The notes beneath the pieces are model-generated. The model saw nothing but the letters and a program-made list of their open reading frames with translations. It had not been told where the DNA came from and searched no databases. A stretch of DNA of 64,000 nt from Actinomycetospora succinea (GTDB lineage Bacteria > Actinomycetota > Actinomycetes > Mycobacteriales > Pseudonocardiaceae): the NCBI RefSeq assembly GCF_004363095.1, contig NZ_SNYO01000003.1, forward strand, positions 372,001 through 436,000, in the 5' to 3' direction. This document shows positions 19,051 to 27,389 of this stretch, piece after piece. The position numbers were made by a program, and so were the translations under genes. How positions within the stretch are numbered: the stretch's first letter is position 1; each line of letters begins with the position of its first letter.

Positions 19051-19093
19051 ACGGCCCGCTCCCGATCCCCTCGGAGGACCGGGGGCGGGCCGT
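19051..19093. terminator. Bidirectional hairpin terminator
   Basis: A 14-bp stem (19051-19064 with 19080-19093, one T/G mismatch) lies between the convergent coiled-coil gene and the DUF1023 hydrolase gene. There is no T tract on either side, the I-type form often seen in actinobacteria. Confidence 0.65.
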
Positions 19094-19106
19094 TCGCGCG
19101 CGTCCG

Positions 19107-20510
19107 TCACCGTCCGACGACCCGCCGGAGCCGGTCGCCGGCGTCGATCCCGCGGTCGAGCACCGCGTCCTGGGGCCGCCCCCCGACGACCGCGGCGACG
19201 TTCGTCGCGCTCGTGGAGCCCGGCGTCAGGTAGCCGAGATGACCGCGGGACTCGGCGAGGACCCGCCCGTCGGGCAGCGCCACCTCGCGCGCCGAGAGCC
19301 CGGTGACACCCGGCATGCGGTTCGGGTCGGGGCCGAACCAGGCGGTGTCCGCGGTCGGGTCGCCTGCCGCCTCGACCACCCACGCGTGCCCCGGTGGCCG
19401 CCCCGGTGACGCCCCCACGCCCGGGCTGCCGAGGTAGACGACGTCGTCGACCCCGCCGGCCTGTCCCACCGCCGCCGCGGTGACCACCGACCCGTACGAG
19501 TGCCCGATCGCCGTCACGTGCGCGTCGTCGGTCCGCGCGGCGTCGAGGCCGCCGAGGAACGACGCCAGCCGCCGGCCGCCGTCCTCGGCGGGCGCCCGGC
19601 CGAGGACCGAGCGGTCGGGGTCGGCGACCTCGGAGAGCTGCGGCGCGTCGTAGCCGTACCAGGCGACGGCGGCCGTGCCCGGTCCCGCGGCGTCCGCCAG
19701 CGCGTCGAGCTCCCCGAGGCGACGGGGCAGCTCGTCGACCCCGGTGGTGAAGCCCGGCGTGAACACGCCGACGTGCCGGGCCGTGTCGACGTCGCCCCGG
19801 GCCACCGCCGCGCGCACCCCCTCGCCGTCGGGGGCGCGAGGCTCGACCTCGAGGTCCAGCAGCGCGCGCCCGGGCCGGTCGACGGCGGCCGCGACGGCCG
19901 CGAGCCGCGCGAGGCGGGTCCGCACCTCGTGCAGCTCGTAGCCGAGGCGAGCGAGCTCGGCCGGGTCGCGGGTGCGGGCGAGGCGGTCGCGGGCGGCGGT
20001 CTCCTCGGCGCGCGCCTGGTCCTGCGCCGTGGCGAGGACCCGCCGGTTGGCGCGGTCGCGCACCGCTGCCGGGAGCCCGTCGAGGCCGCCGACCAGCGCG
20101 GGCCGGTCGCGCTCGAGCGCCGCGCGCGCGTCGGGGTCGAGGCCCGCCCACCAGCGCGCGACGGCCTCGGGGTCGAGGCCGGGGACGGTCGCGGGGGCTG
20201 CCGCCGTCACCGTGGCGGGCGGTGCGGTGCCGGCGGCGTCGAGCGCGGCCGCCAGCGCGGCGTCCACGACGGCGGGCGGGGTGCCGGCGGCGAGGGCGAG
20301 CGCCGCGACGCCGAGGGCCGCGAGGACGCCGTCCAGGTCGTCGAGCAGGGCCTCGTGGGCCCGGAGCAGGGCGGCGCGCGCGGCGCGGGCGTCCTGCGCG
20401 GCCGGGCCGCGCCACCCGGGCGCCGGGTCGGCGAGCACGTCGGCCGCCCGGGCCAGACCCCGGCGGGCGGCGAGCAGGCGCGCGGCCGCCACGGCGGGCC
20501 CGCCCGTCAC
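19107..20510 (-). CDS. DUF1023 alpha/beta hydrolase
   Basis: The protein is 467 residues. GTG 20510 overlaps the upstream gene stop as GTGA, which fixes the start. The first half is an Ala-rich helical region; the second half is the DUF1023 (Abhydrolase_8) domain, with nucleophile Ser in AIGHSYGSVV, Asp-containing strand VVYLGSPGVG, and a late His in SRGHLGYLTPGS. These proteins occur in actinobacteria next to WXG100-like small genes, suggesting an exported or ESX-linked function (inference). Substrate unknown. Confidence 0.85.
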   Translation of the reverse strand: MTGGPAVAAARLLAARRGLARAADVLADPAPGWRGPAAQDARAARAALLRAHEALLDDLDGVLAALGVAALALAAGTPPAVVDAALAAALDAAGTAPPATVTAAAPATVPGLDPEAVARWWAGLDPDARAALERDRPALVGGLDGLPAAVRDRANRRVLATAQDQARAEETAARDRLARTRDPAELARLGYELHEVRTRLARLAAVAAAVDRPGRALLDLEVEPRAPDGEGVRAAVARGDVDTARHVGVFTPGFTTGVDELPRRLGELDALADAAGPGTAAVAWYGYDAPQLSEVADPDRSVLGRAPAEDGGRRLASFLGGLDAARTDDAHVTAIGHSYGSVVTAAAVGQAGGVDDVVYLGSPGVGASPGRPPGHAWVVEAAGDPTADTAWFGPDPNRMPGVTGLSAREVALPDGRVLAESRGHLGYLTPGSTSATNVAAVVGGRPQDAVLDRGIDAGDRLRRVVGR

Positions 20511-20809
20511 GAGCCCGCCGTCATCAGTCCGGTCGCGGCCGCGCCGTCGCCGGCGGCATAGGCCACCGCCGCCGCGGCCAGCGCCTCGCCGTGGGCCACG
20601 AGGTCGGCGCACCACCGCGCGTGCGCGACCTCCCACCGGTCGGCCAGCGCGACGGCCGCCGCCCCGGACCGTCCCGTCGGCGCCACCGCCACGTCCCGCA
20701 CCGCCTCCGCCGGCGCGGCGACCGGCACCTCGAGCCCGGCGGCGACGCACGCCGCCCCGGCCTCCCGCAGTTCCTCGGGCCGCACGGCGGGCCCGTCCTG
20801 TTCGTCCAC
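20507..20809 (-). CDS. Small helical protein, WXG100/ESX-like partner of the DUF1023 hydrolase
   Basis: A 100-residue protein from GTG 20809 (VDEQDGPAVRPEELREAG), the only in-frame start giving a sensible length. The frame remains open further upstream. Two Ala-rich helices are predicted, with a WEVAHARW segment in the middle rather than a strict WxG turn. Length and partner gene (coupled by GTGA) are as expected for the EsxA/EspC-like helical-hairpin group. No ESX machinery genes are in the window, so secretion is an inference. Confidence 0.55.
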   Translation of the reverse strand: MDEQDGPAVRPEELREAGAACVAAGLEVPVAAPAEAVRDVAVAPTGRSGAAAVALADRWEVAHARWCADLVAHGEALAAAAVAYAAGDGAAATGLMTAGS

Positions 20810-20955
20810 ACCGGTTCCGACGCGGCGGGCCCGTCCGGGGCTCCCGCGTCCCCGGTGGCCTGGGGACGCGATCGGGGGATGGGGACGGCAGACGGCCGCT
20901 GTCGATTCCGGGTGGCCCCGTTCGTAGCAGGGCGACACCGACGGAAGGTTCACCC

Positions 20956-21810
20956 ATGATCGAGCACCTGCCATCCCCGCGGACGCTGCTGACCGGCCTG
21001 GCGATGGTCGAGTCCGCGCGCTGGCACGACGGCCGCCTGTGGTTCGCGCACTGGGGCGTCGGCGAGGTCGTGGCGGTCGACCTCGACGGCCGCGCCGAGG
21101 TGATGGCCCCGGGCCCGGCCCGGATGGGCTGGTCGATCGACTGGCTGCCCGACGGCCGCCTCGTCACCACCGGCGAGACGGTCACCCGCCACGAGCCCGA
21201 CGGCACGACCACGACGCTGCGGGACCGCGGCGCCAACGAGATCGTCACCGACCCGCGCGGGCACGTCTTCGTCGACGGCTTCGACGGGGCGTTCGGCGAC
21301 GGCGCCGGCATGCCCGACCCCGGCTGGATCGACCTCCTCGGCCCCGACGGCACCTCGCGGCGGGTCGCCGAGGACATCGACTTCCCGAACGGCATGGTCG
21401 TGACCCCGGACGGCACCTCGCTGGTCGTCGCCGAGTCCGTCGCCGGGCGCCTCACCGCGTTTACGATCGCCGAGGACGGCGGCCTGTCCGGCCGCCGTGT
21501 GTGGGCCGACGGGCTCGGTCCCGACGGCATCGCGATCGACCCCGCGGGCGGGATCTGGACCCAGACCGCCGACACCGCGGCCCACACCGGCGACCCCGGC
21601 GCGCCGCGCGGGGCGTGCGTCCGGGTGCTCGACGGCGGCGAGGTCACCCACCGCGTCGAGACCGACCTGCCGTGCTTCTCCTGCGTGCTCGGCGGGCCCG
21701 AGGGCCGGCACCTGTTCCTGCTCTGCAACGAGTTCGAGGGTGTCGACCGCCTGCGCGAGGTGCAGGAGCGGCGGTCGGCCCGGGTCCTCGTGACCGAGCT
21801 GCCGGGCTGA
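20956..21810 (+). CDS. SMP-30/gluconolactonase-family protein
   Basis: A 284-residue six-bladed beta-propeller protein from ATG 20956 behind GGAAGG. Motifs fit the family: ESARWHDGRLWFAHWG, NEIVTDPRGHVFVDGF, DFPNGMVVTPDG and ADGLGPDGIAIDPAGGIW, which supply the Glu/Asn/Asp metal ligands. Family members hydrolyse lactones (gluconolactone and others) in sugar or aromatic catabolism. No sugar pathway lies nearby, so the substrate is open. Confidence 0.88.
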   Translation: MIEHLPSPRTLLTGLAMVESARWHDGRLWFAHWGVGEVVAVDLDGRAEVMAPGPARMGWSIDWLPDGRLVTTGETVTRHEPDGTTTTLRDRGANEIVTDPRGHVFVDGFDGAFGDGAGMPDPGWIDLLGPDGTSRRVAEDIDFPNGMVVTPDGTSLVVAESVAGRLTAFTIAEDGGLSGRRVWADGLGPDGIAIDPAGGIWTQTADTAAHTGDPGAPRGACVRVLDGGEVTHRVETDLPCFSCVLGGPEGRHLFLLCNEFEGVDRLREVQERRSARVLVTELPG

Positions 21811-21834
21811 GGGTGCCGGGCTGATACTGCGCCG

Positions 21835-22428
21835 GTGCCGTCCGCGAACCGACGGGTCGAGCGCCGCTCCGCTCCGTCTCCCGCCGAGCTCGAGGCCGCC
21901 CGCTCGCGCCTGCTGCCCGACGTGCTGCCGGGTCCCGGCGACCCCCCGCTGCGCGTGCTGTTCTGCGGCATCAACCCGGGGCTCGTCTCGGCGTTCACCG
22001 GGCACCACTTCGCCCGCCCCGGCAACCGGTTCTGGCCCGCGCTGCACGCCTCGGGCTTCACCCCGCGCCTGTTCGCCCCGTCCGAGCAGGGCCTGATGCC
22101 GTCCCTCGGCCTCGGCATCACCAACGTCGCGCCGCGGGCCACCGCCCGGGCGGACGAGCTCGACGACGCCGAGCTGGTCGCGGGTGGCGAGCGACTGCGC
22201 GCCCTCGTCGCGGACGTCGCGCCGCGGTGGCTCGCGGTCGTCGGGATCGGCGCCTACCGCGTGGCGTTCGGCGACCGTCGGGCCGCCGCGGGGCGCCAGG
22301 AGCGCACCCTCGGGCCGACGGGGGTGTGGGTGCTGCCGAACCCCAGCGGGCTCAACGCCCACCAGACCCCGGCGACGCTCGCGGCGGCGTTCCGGGAGCT
22401 GCGCGAGGCCGCGGGACAGGCCGGATAA
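21835..22428 (+). CDS. mug: Mismatch-specific uracil/thymine DNA glycosylase (Mug/TDG)
   Basis: Removes uracil, thymine and etheno-cytosine from G mismatches in duplex DNA. The protein is 197 residues. The Mug motif 1 GINPG is present as FCGINPGLVSAFTGHHFARPGNRFWPAL, and motif 2 as LPNPSGLNAH. A -10-like GATACT (21823-21828) stands 6 nt before GTG 21835, suggesting a leaderless transcript. The next gene follows after 29 bp on the same strand. Confidence 0.93.
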   Translation: MPSANRRVERRSAPSPAELEAARSRLLPDVLPGPGDPPLRVLFCGINPGLVSAFTGHHFARPGNRFWPALHASGFTPRLFAPSEQGLMPSLGLGITNVAPRATARADELDDAELVAGGERLRALVADVAPRWLAVVGIGAYRVAFGDRRAAAGRQERTLGPTGVWVLPNPSGLNAHQTPATLAAAFRELREAAGQAG

Positions 22429-22457
22429 GTTGCGCGCTCCCGGGGCACAAGCCCGGC

Positions 22458-23438
22458 ATGAAGGCTGCGCTCTACCGCCACACCGGTCCGGCCGCCGAGG
22501 TGCTGTCGGTCGTCGACGTCGAGACCCCCGAGCCGGGACCGGGCGAGGTCCGCGTCCGCATCACGGCGTCGGGGATCAACCCGACCGACTGGAAGACCCG
22601 GACGGGCCTGACCGGGCAGGAGCCCGACACGTTCCAGATCCCGCACCAGGACGGCGTCGGCGTCATCGACGCGATCGGTGAGGGAGTGGACGCCACGCGG
22701 GTCGGGCAGCGCGTCTGGCTCTTCCTCGCCGCGTTCGGCAACCGCTACGGCACCGCCGCGGAGTACTCGGTGGTGCACGCCGACCTGGCCGTCCCGCTGC
22801 CGGACGACGCGCCCGACGAGCTCGGGGCCTGCCTGGGCGTGCCGGCCGTGACCGCGGCGCACTGCCTGCTCGTGCGCGGGGCGGGCCGCGAGGCGCTGCG
22901 CGACACGACGGTGCTGGTCGCGGGCGGCGCCGGCGCGGTCGGGCACTACGCGATCGAGCTGGCCAAGCACGCGGGCGCCCGCGTCGTCACCACGGTGAGC
23001 TCCGAGGAGAAGGGCGAGCTCGCGCGGGCCGCCGGCGCCGACCTTGTCGTGAACTACCGCGAGCCCGGGCTCATCGAGCGCGTCCAGGCCTTCACCGACC
23101 AGGTCGACCGGGTCGTCGAGGTCGCCCTCGGCGCGAACCTCGAGCTCGACCTCGCGGTGTCCGGCGCCGGCACCGTCATCGCCGTGTACGCCAACGAGCC
23201 CGACGACCCGGTGATCCCGACCCGGCGCCTCATGGTCGCCAACACCGCGATCAGCTACGTGCTGCTCTACGGCGTGCCCCGCGTGGAGCTCGCCGACGCG
23301 GTGTCGTGGACCGCGGACGCGGCGGCCGCCGGCGCGCTCTCGCCGCTGCCGGTGACCCGCTACGCGCTCGACGACATCGTCGCCGCGCACGAGGCCGTGG
23401 AGCAGGGCGCGGTGGGCAAGGTGATCCTCACGCCCTGA
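22458..23438 (+). CDS. Zinc-free NADPH:quinone oxidoreductase (MDR superfamily)
   Basis: A 326-residue medium-chain dehydrogenase from ATG 22458 (MKAALYRHTGPAAEVLSV). The GroES-like half has SGINPTDWKTRTG; the Rossmann half has VAGGAGAVGHYAIELAKHAGARV for NADPH. The catalytic-zinc Cys is absent, placing it with quinone oxidoreductase/QorA-type enzymes that reduce quinones or enones. Its 3' end overlaps the convergent monooxygenase by 11 bp. Confidence 0.9.
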   Translation: MKAALYRHTGPAAEVLSVVDVETPEPGPGEVRVRITASGINPTDWKTRTGLTGQEPDTFQIPHQDGVGVIDAIGEGVDATRVGQRVWLFLAAFGNRYGTAAEYSVVHADLAVPLPDDAPDELGACLGVPAVTAAHCLLVRGAGREALRDTTVLVAGGAGAVGHYAIELAKHAGARVVTTVSSEEKGELARAAGADLVVNYREPGLIERVQAFTDQVDRVVEVALGANLELDLAVSGAGTVIAVYANEPDDPVIPTRRLMVANTAISYVLLYGVPRVELADAVSWTADAAAAGALSPLPVTRYALDDIVAAHEAVEQGAVGKVILTP

Positions 23439-24732
23439 CCGACGCGGCGAGCTCCCACGGCCGCGGGCGGCTCACCGCGCGCTCGCTCTCGGCGAAGGTG
23501 CGCCGGCGCAGGAACGACGAGCGCGCACACAGACGGAACCAGGCGCGCGCGACACGGGTGCGCCAGACGCCGCCGGCGAGCATCTGGTCGCGCACGGCCA
23601 GCGCGTCCTCGATGGTCGCGGTGCCGTGCTCGCGCAGGTCGGCCTCGTAGGCGCCGACGGCGTCCAGGAGGGCGTCGGGACCGGTCAGGGCCAGTGTGAG
23701 CCGGCGGGCGTCGCGCAGGGCGGCGTTGCCGCCGAGCCCGCCGGTGGCGGGGACGGCGTGCACGGCGTCGCCGAGCAGGGTGACGCGGCCGGGCTCCCAG
23801 TGCGGCACGGGCGGCGCGACGAGGAAGACGCTCGCGCCGCGGCTCGCGGGCTCGCCGGCGGCGAGCAGGCGGCGCAGGTCGGGGTGCCAGGCCGCGGTGA
23901 GCCCGTCGGCGAGGGCGGCGAGGGCATCGGCGTCGTGGGCGTCGAGGTCCGGCGGGAGGTGCTCGGGCGCGGTGACGAACGCGGTCAGCAGGTAGGGCTC
24001 GTCGACCGGCGGGGCGGGCCGGCCGGTCACCTCGGCGAGGACCGCGCGGGCACCGGGCGGCGGGCGGAAGGCGGCGGTGAACAGCGAGCCCGGGCCGGCG
24101 TCGGAGACGACGTGCATGCCGTGGGCCAGGACCGCCGGCACGTCCGACGTGAGCGGCACCTTGCCCGCGAGCCCGACGACGCCCGCAGGGACCGGCTCGG
24201 CGTCGGGGAGGAGCTGGCGGCGCACGCGCGAACCCACGCCGTCCGCGCCGACGAGCAGGTCGGCGGTGACGTGGCGGCCGTCGGCGAAGCGGGCGGTGAC
24301 GGCGTCGTCGCCCACCTGGTGGGACACGTACTCGGCGCCGAGGTGCACGACGTCGTCGAGCCCGGCGAGCAGCAGGCGGCGCAGCGTGCGCCGGTCCACG
24401 GCGTAGTGGTTCTCCGCGGGGTCGTCGGCCGCCGGGTAGGCGATGGCCTCCTCGATCTCCACGAGCTCCTCGAGCTGCTCGGTGACGAACCCGAAGGGCC
24501 CGCCCGGCGCAGACGTCGCGAGGAAGGCCTCCCAGAGGTGGTCGGGCAGGCAGGCCCGCAGGGAGCGCGCACCGGCCGGGTCGACGTGGATGCGGTAGCC
24601 CTCCCACCGGTCGGCGGGATCCCGGTCGCGCTCGTGCACGGTGACCGGCACCCCGGCGCGGTGCAGACCCTGGGCGAGGCAGAGCCCGCCGATCCCGCCG
24701 CCGATCACCGCGACCCGCGGTCGGTCCGTCAT
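23428..24732 (-). CDS. FAD-dependent monooxygenase (PHBH fold)
   Basis: A 434-residue class A flavoprotein hydroxylase. Dinucleotide-binding motif VAVIGGGIGGLCLAQGL at the N-terminus, DG motif LLVGADGVGSRVRRQL near 160, and GD motif VTLLGDAVHAVPATGGLGGN near 310. It oxidises an aromatic or polyketide-like substrate using NAD(P)H and O2 (family knowledge); the substrate is not predictable. The start overlaps the tetR stop (ATGA), so the two form one operon with the regulator first, a typical self-regulated pair. Confidence 0.9.
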   Translation of the reverse strand: MTDRPRVAVIGGGIGGLCLAQGLHRAGVPVTVHERDRDPADRWEGYRIHVDPAGARSLRACLPDHLWEAFLATSAPGGPFGFVTEQLEELVEIEEAIAYPAADDPAENHYAVDRRTLRRLLLAGLDDVVHLGAEYVSHQVGDDAVTARFADGRHVTADLLVGADGVGSRVRRQLLPDAEPVPAGVVGLAGKVPLTSDVPAVLAHGMHVVSDAGPGSLFTAAFRPPPGARAVLAEVTGRPAPPVDEPYLLTAFVTAPEHLPPDLDAHDADALAALADGLTAAWHPDLRRLLAAGEPASRGASVFLVAPPVPHWEPGRVTLLGDAVHAVPATGGLGGNAALRDARRLTLALTGPDALLDAVGAYEADLREHGTATIEDALAVRDQMLAGGVWRTRVARAWFRLCARSSFLRRRTFAESERAVSRPRPWELAASVRA

Positions 24733-25271
24733 CGCGTCGCTCCTGTCGTCTGCTCCACCAGCCGGGCCAGCACGGTCGGGGCGAGGTCGGGCACGAGGCG
24801 AACGCCCTTGACCGCGGCGATCACCAGCTCCGCCCGCGCCGACGGGTCGTCGTCACCGTCGAGCGCCGTGAAGAGCCCGACGAGCACCTCGCGCCAGCCC
24901 GCCTCCTGCCGGTCGACCACCGCCCGGACCGACGGGTCGCGGCGCGCGCGCAGGTCGAGCTCGGCGGTGACGGTGAAGAGCTCGGGGCGCGTGGCGATGA
25001 GGCCCGCGAGCGCATCGAGGTGGGCCGCGAGGGCCTCGCGCGGGGGCAGGTGGGACGGCGGCGCGCTCGTCGCGAGCAGGGCCGCGGCGTGCTCCGCGAC
25101 CGCCTCGACGAGCTCGGCCTTCGTCGCGACGTGGTAGTGGAGCGTCGACTGGTCGATGCCGACCTCGTCCGCGACCCGCCGCAGGCGTAGGCCCTCGAGG
25201 CCCACCTCGGCCACCAGTCCGAACGCCGCCGACACGAGCTGCTCGCGCCGGGTCGGCCCTCCATCAATCAC
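24729..25271 (-). CDS. TetR-family repressor of the monooxygenase operon
   Basis: A 180-residue TetR protein from GTG 25271. The N-terminal HTH is clear (REQLVSAAFGLVAEVGLEGLRLRRVADEVGIDQSTLHYHVATK) and the C-terminal part is helical. On its strand TAGTCT lies 7 nt before the GTG, with no ribosome site, so the mRNA is probably leaderless. A perfect 8-bp-arm palindrome covers the start codon and likely serves autoregulation of tetR plus the coupled monooxygenase. Confidence 0.9.
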   Translation of the reverse strand: MIDGGPTRREQLVSAAFGLVAEVGLEGLRLRRVADEVGIDQSTLHYHVATKAELVEAVAEHAAALLATSAPPSHLPPREALAAHLDALAGLIATRPELFTVTAELDLRARRDPSVRAVVDRQEAGWREVLVGLFTALDGDDDPSARAELVIAAVKGVRLVPDLAPTVLARLVEQTTGATR

Positions 25272-25279
25272 TTGATGGA
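25260..25279. promoter_or_regulatory. Putative TetR operator at the tetR start
   Basis: Perfect inverted repeat with arms TCCATCAA (25260-25267) and TTGATGGA (25272-25279) around TCAC. It spans the tetR start codon and lies within a few bases of the predicted -10, so binding there would block transcription. That the adjacent TetR binds it is inferred from position. Confidence 0.6.
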
Positions 25280-25309
25280 GACTAGGGCACGGTCGAGGTC
25301 GACGTCTAC

Positions 25310-25328
25310 CTGTGACCTTCCGTCACAG
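25310..25328. promoter_or_regulatory. Second palindrome, upstream of the GMC oxidoreductase
   Basis: Perfect 7-bp arms CTGTGAC (25310-25316) and GTCACAG (25322-25328) with a CTTCC centre. It lies 24 bp before GTG 25353, just before a -10-like TAAGTT (25341-25346). It differs from the TetR palindrome 30 bp away, so a second regulator is likely. Confidence 0.5.
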
Positions 25329-25352
25329 CTACCGACGGGTTAAGTTCCTGCG

Positions 25353-27068
25353 GTGCCACCACCACACCACTACGACGTGCTCGTCGTCGGGTCCGGGTTC
25401 GGCGGCAGCGTCACGGCGCTGCGGCTCGCCGAGAAGGGCTACCGGGTCGGGGTCCTCGAGGCCGGACGACGGTTCACGCCCGAGACCCTGCCGGCGACGT
25501 CGTGGGACGTGCGGAACTTCCTCTGGGCGCCGCGGCTGGGCTGCTACGGGATCCAGCGCATCCACGTGCTGCGCGACGTCGTGGTGCTCGCCGGCGCGGG
25601 CGTCGGCGGGGGCTCGCTGAACTACGCGAACACGCTCTACCGCCCGAAGAGCGAGGCGTTCTACCGCGACCCGCAGTGGGCGTCGCTGACCGACTGGCGC
25701 GACGAGCTCGACCCGTTCTACGACCAGGCGACGCGGATGCTCGGCGTCGTCACCCAGCCGTCGGTCACGCCCTCGGACGTCGTCATGCGCCAGGTGGCCG
25801 AGGAGCGCGGCCGCGGCGACACGGTGACCCCGACGCAGGTCGGCGTGTACTTCGGCGAGGGGCCGGGCGTGACGGCGCCGGACCCGTTCTTCGGCGGCGC
25901 GGGCCCGGAGCGCACCGGCTGCCGCGAGTGCGGCGAGTGCATGACCGGCTGCCGCCACGGCGCCAAGAACACCCTCGAGACCAACTACCTCGCGCTGGCC
26001 GAGCGCGCCGGCGCCGTCGTGCATCCGGAGACGACGGTGCGCACGGTCCGGCCGTCCGCCGACGGCTACGTGGTCGAGACCAGGGCGACCCGCGGGCGGG
26101 GCCGGACGACGTTCACCGCCGACCAGGTCGTGCTCGCCGCCGGCACGTGGGGCACGCAGTCGCTCCTGCACCGCCTGCGCGACACCGGTGTGCTGCCGCG
26201 CGTCTCCCGGCGGCTCGGTGAGCTGACCCGGACCAACTCCGAGGCGCTGGTCGGCGCGATGGCCCACCGTGCCCCGGAGCCCGGCGGGCCGCGCGACTTC
26301 ACCCGCGGCGTCGCGATCACCTCGTCCTGGCACCCGGACGAGGACACGCACATCGAGCCGTGCCGCTACGGGCGTGGGTCGAACGCGATGGGCCTGCTCA
26401 CGACGCTCATGACCGACGGCGGCGGGCGGGTGCCGCGGCTGCTCAAGCTGCTGGGCGGGATGGTGCGCCACCCGCGGACGTTCGCGCGCTCGCTGGACAA
26501 GCGGCACTGGTCGGAGCGCACGGTCATCGCGCTGGTCATGCAGTCGCTGGACAACTCGATCACCGTGCGCCGGCGCTTCGGCCGCCTCGTGTCCCGCCAG
26601 GGCCACGGCACGCCGAACCCGACCTGGATCCCGGCCGCGAACGACACCACCCGCCGGCTCGCGGAGATCATCGACGGCGACCCCGGCGGCACCTGGGGCG
26701 AGGCGGTGAACATGCCGATGACCGCGCACTTCATCGGCGGCTGCCCGATCGGCGCCGACCCGGAGCACGGCGTGATCGACGGCTACCAGCGCCTCTTCGG
26801 GCACCCGGGCCTGCACGTCCTCGACGGCTCCGCGCTCTCGGCGAACCTCGGCGTGAACCCGTCGCTGACGATCACCGCGCAGGCGGAACGGGCGATGGCG
26901 TTCTGGCCGAACAAGGGCGAGCCCGACCCGCGCCCGCCGCTCGGCTCGGCGTACGAACGCGTGGAGCCGGTCGCCCCGCACGCGCCCGTGGTCCCCGCCG
27001 ACGCTCCGGGCGCCCTGCGCCTGGTGCCCCTCGGCACCCCCGCCGTCCCCCCGCGCACCCCGGTCTGA
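25353..27068 (+). CDS. choD: GMC oxidoreductase of the mycobacterial ChoD type
   Basis: A 571-residue FAD enzyme from GTG 25353, 6 nt after TAAGTT (leaderless). The FAD site is YDVLVVGSGFGGSVTALRLAEKGYRVGVLEAG, and AGAGVGGGSLNYANTL binds the pyrophosphate. A Cys cluster (CRECGECMTGCRHGAKN) follows. The C-terminal half ends with GSALSANLGVNPSLTI. By memory it is very close to M. tuberculosis ChoD (Rv3409c) over its whole length (578 aa). That protein was named cholesterol oxidase, but its true substrate is uncertain, and the Cys cluster is not part of secreted cholesterol oxidases. Confidence 0.88.
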   Translation: MPPPHHYDVLVVGSGFGGSVTALRLAEKGYRVGVLEAGRRFTPETLPATSWDVRNFLWAPRLGCYGIQRIHVLRDVVVLAGAGVGGGSLNYANTLYRPKSEAFYRDPQWASLTDWRDELDPFYDQATRMLGVVTQPSVTPSDVVMRQVAEERGRGDTVTPTQVGVYFGEGPGVTAPDPFFGGAGPERTGCRECGECMTGCRHGAKNTLETNYLALAERAGAVVHPETTVRTVRPSADGYVVETRATRGRGRTTFTADQVVLAAGTWGTQSLLHRLRDTGVLPRVSRRLGELTRTNSEALVGAMAHRAPEPGGPRDFTRGVAITSSWHPDEDTHIEPCRYGRGSNAMGLLTTLMTDGGGRVPRLLKLLGGMVRHPRTFARSLDKRHWSERTVIALVMQSLDNSITVRRRFGRLVSRQGHGTPNPTWIPAANDTTRRLAEIIDGDPGGTWGEAVNMPMTAHFIGGCPIGADPEHGVIDGYQRLFGHPGLHVLDGSALSANLGVNPSLTITAQAERAMAFWPNKGEPDPRPPLGSAYERVEPVAPHAPVVPADAPGALRLVPLGTPAVPPRTPV

Positions 27069-27157
27069 CGAGGGTCCCGAGATACGAGCGATGCGGCATC
27101 GCTGGCGTCTGGCGCCAGGATCGCCACAGCCTCGCTCGCGCGACACGCCGAGAAGTC

Positions 27158-27181
27158 GCTGAGACACGGCGGTGTCTCAGC
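27158..27181 (+). terminator. Hairpin after the ChoD-like gene
   Basis: Perfect 10-bp stem GCTGAGACAC (27158-27167) / GTGTCTCAGC (27172-27181) with a 4-nt loop, 90 bp past the stop. There is no T tract. It probably ends the oxidoreductase transcript. Confidence 0.55.
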
Positions 27182-27237
27182 CTTGCGGCCACCCGCGGCA
27201 CGCAGCGCAGCGGAGCTGCCGCGCCGAAGGCCGGACG

Positions 27238-27254
27238 CTGACGACGAACGTCAG
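27238..27254. promoter_or_regulatory. Upstream operator-like palindrome (copy 1)
   Basis: CTGACGACGAACGTCAG, with 6-bp arms CTGACG/CGTCAG. It shares 15 of 17 positions with copy 2 at 27308-27324, 70 bp away, and lies 136 bp before the pepE start. Paired identical palindromes suggest cooperative binding of one regulator. Confidence 0.55.
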
Positions 27255-27307
27255 GGAAGCCACCACGATCTTGGGCCCGCCGGGGCGGGATCGAGCTGGC
27301 GGAAATA

Positions 27308-27324
27308 CTGACGTTGAACGTCAG
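27308..27324. promoter_or_regulatory. Upstream operator-like palindrome (copy 2)
   Basis: CTGACGTTGAACGTCAG, with 7-bp arms CTGACGT/ACGTCAG around TGA. It lies 66 bp before the pepE start. Exactly 70 bp (close to seven helical turns) separates it from copy 1, so both sites would face the same side of the DNA. Confidence 0.6.
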
Positions 27325-27389
27325 CATGGCCGCCACGCTGACACACCCCGTGCGTCGCTCACCGGCCGGAGACGGCGAGGATCGCGGGC

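Larger units (their letters stand above)
27069..27389. other. Gene-free 321-bp region with hairpin and twin palindromes
   Basis: No protein-like reading frame was seen on either strand. The region holds a terminator-like hairpin near its start and two near-identical 17-bp palindromes before pepE; each is listed separately. Confidence 0.7.

Noticed and set aside
19107..22142. Single 1011-codon protein on the minus strand
   Set aside because: The upstream two thirds is antisense to the SMP-30 gene and Ser/Pro/Arg biased. The GTGA coupling at 20510 marks the true start of the hydrolase.
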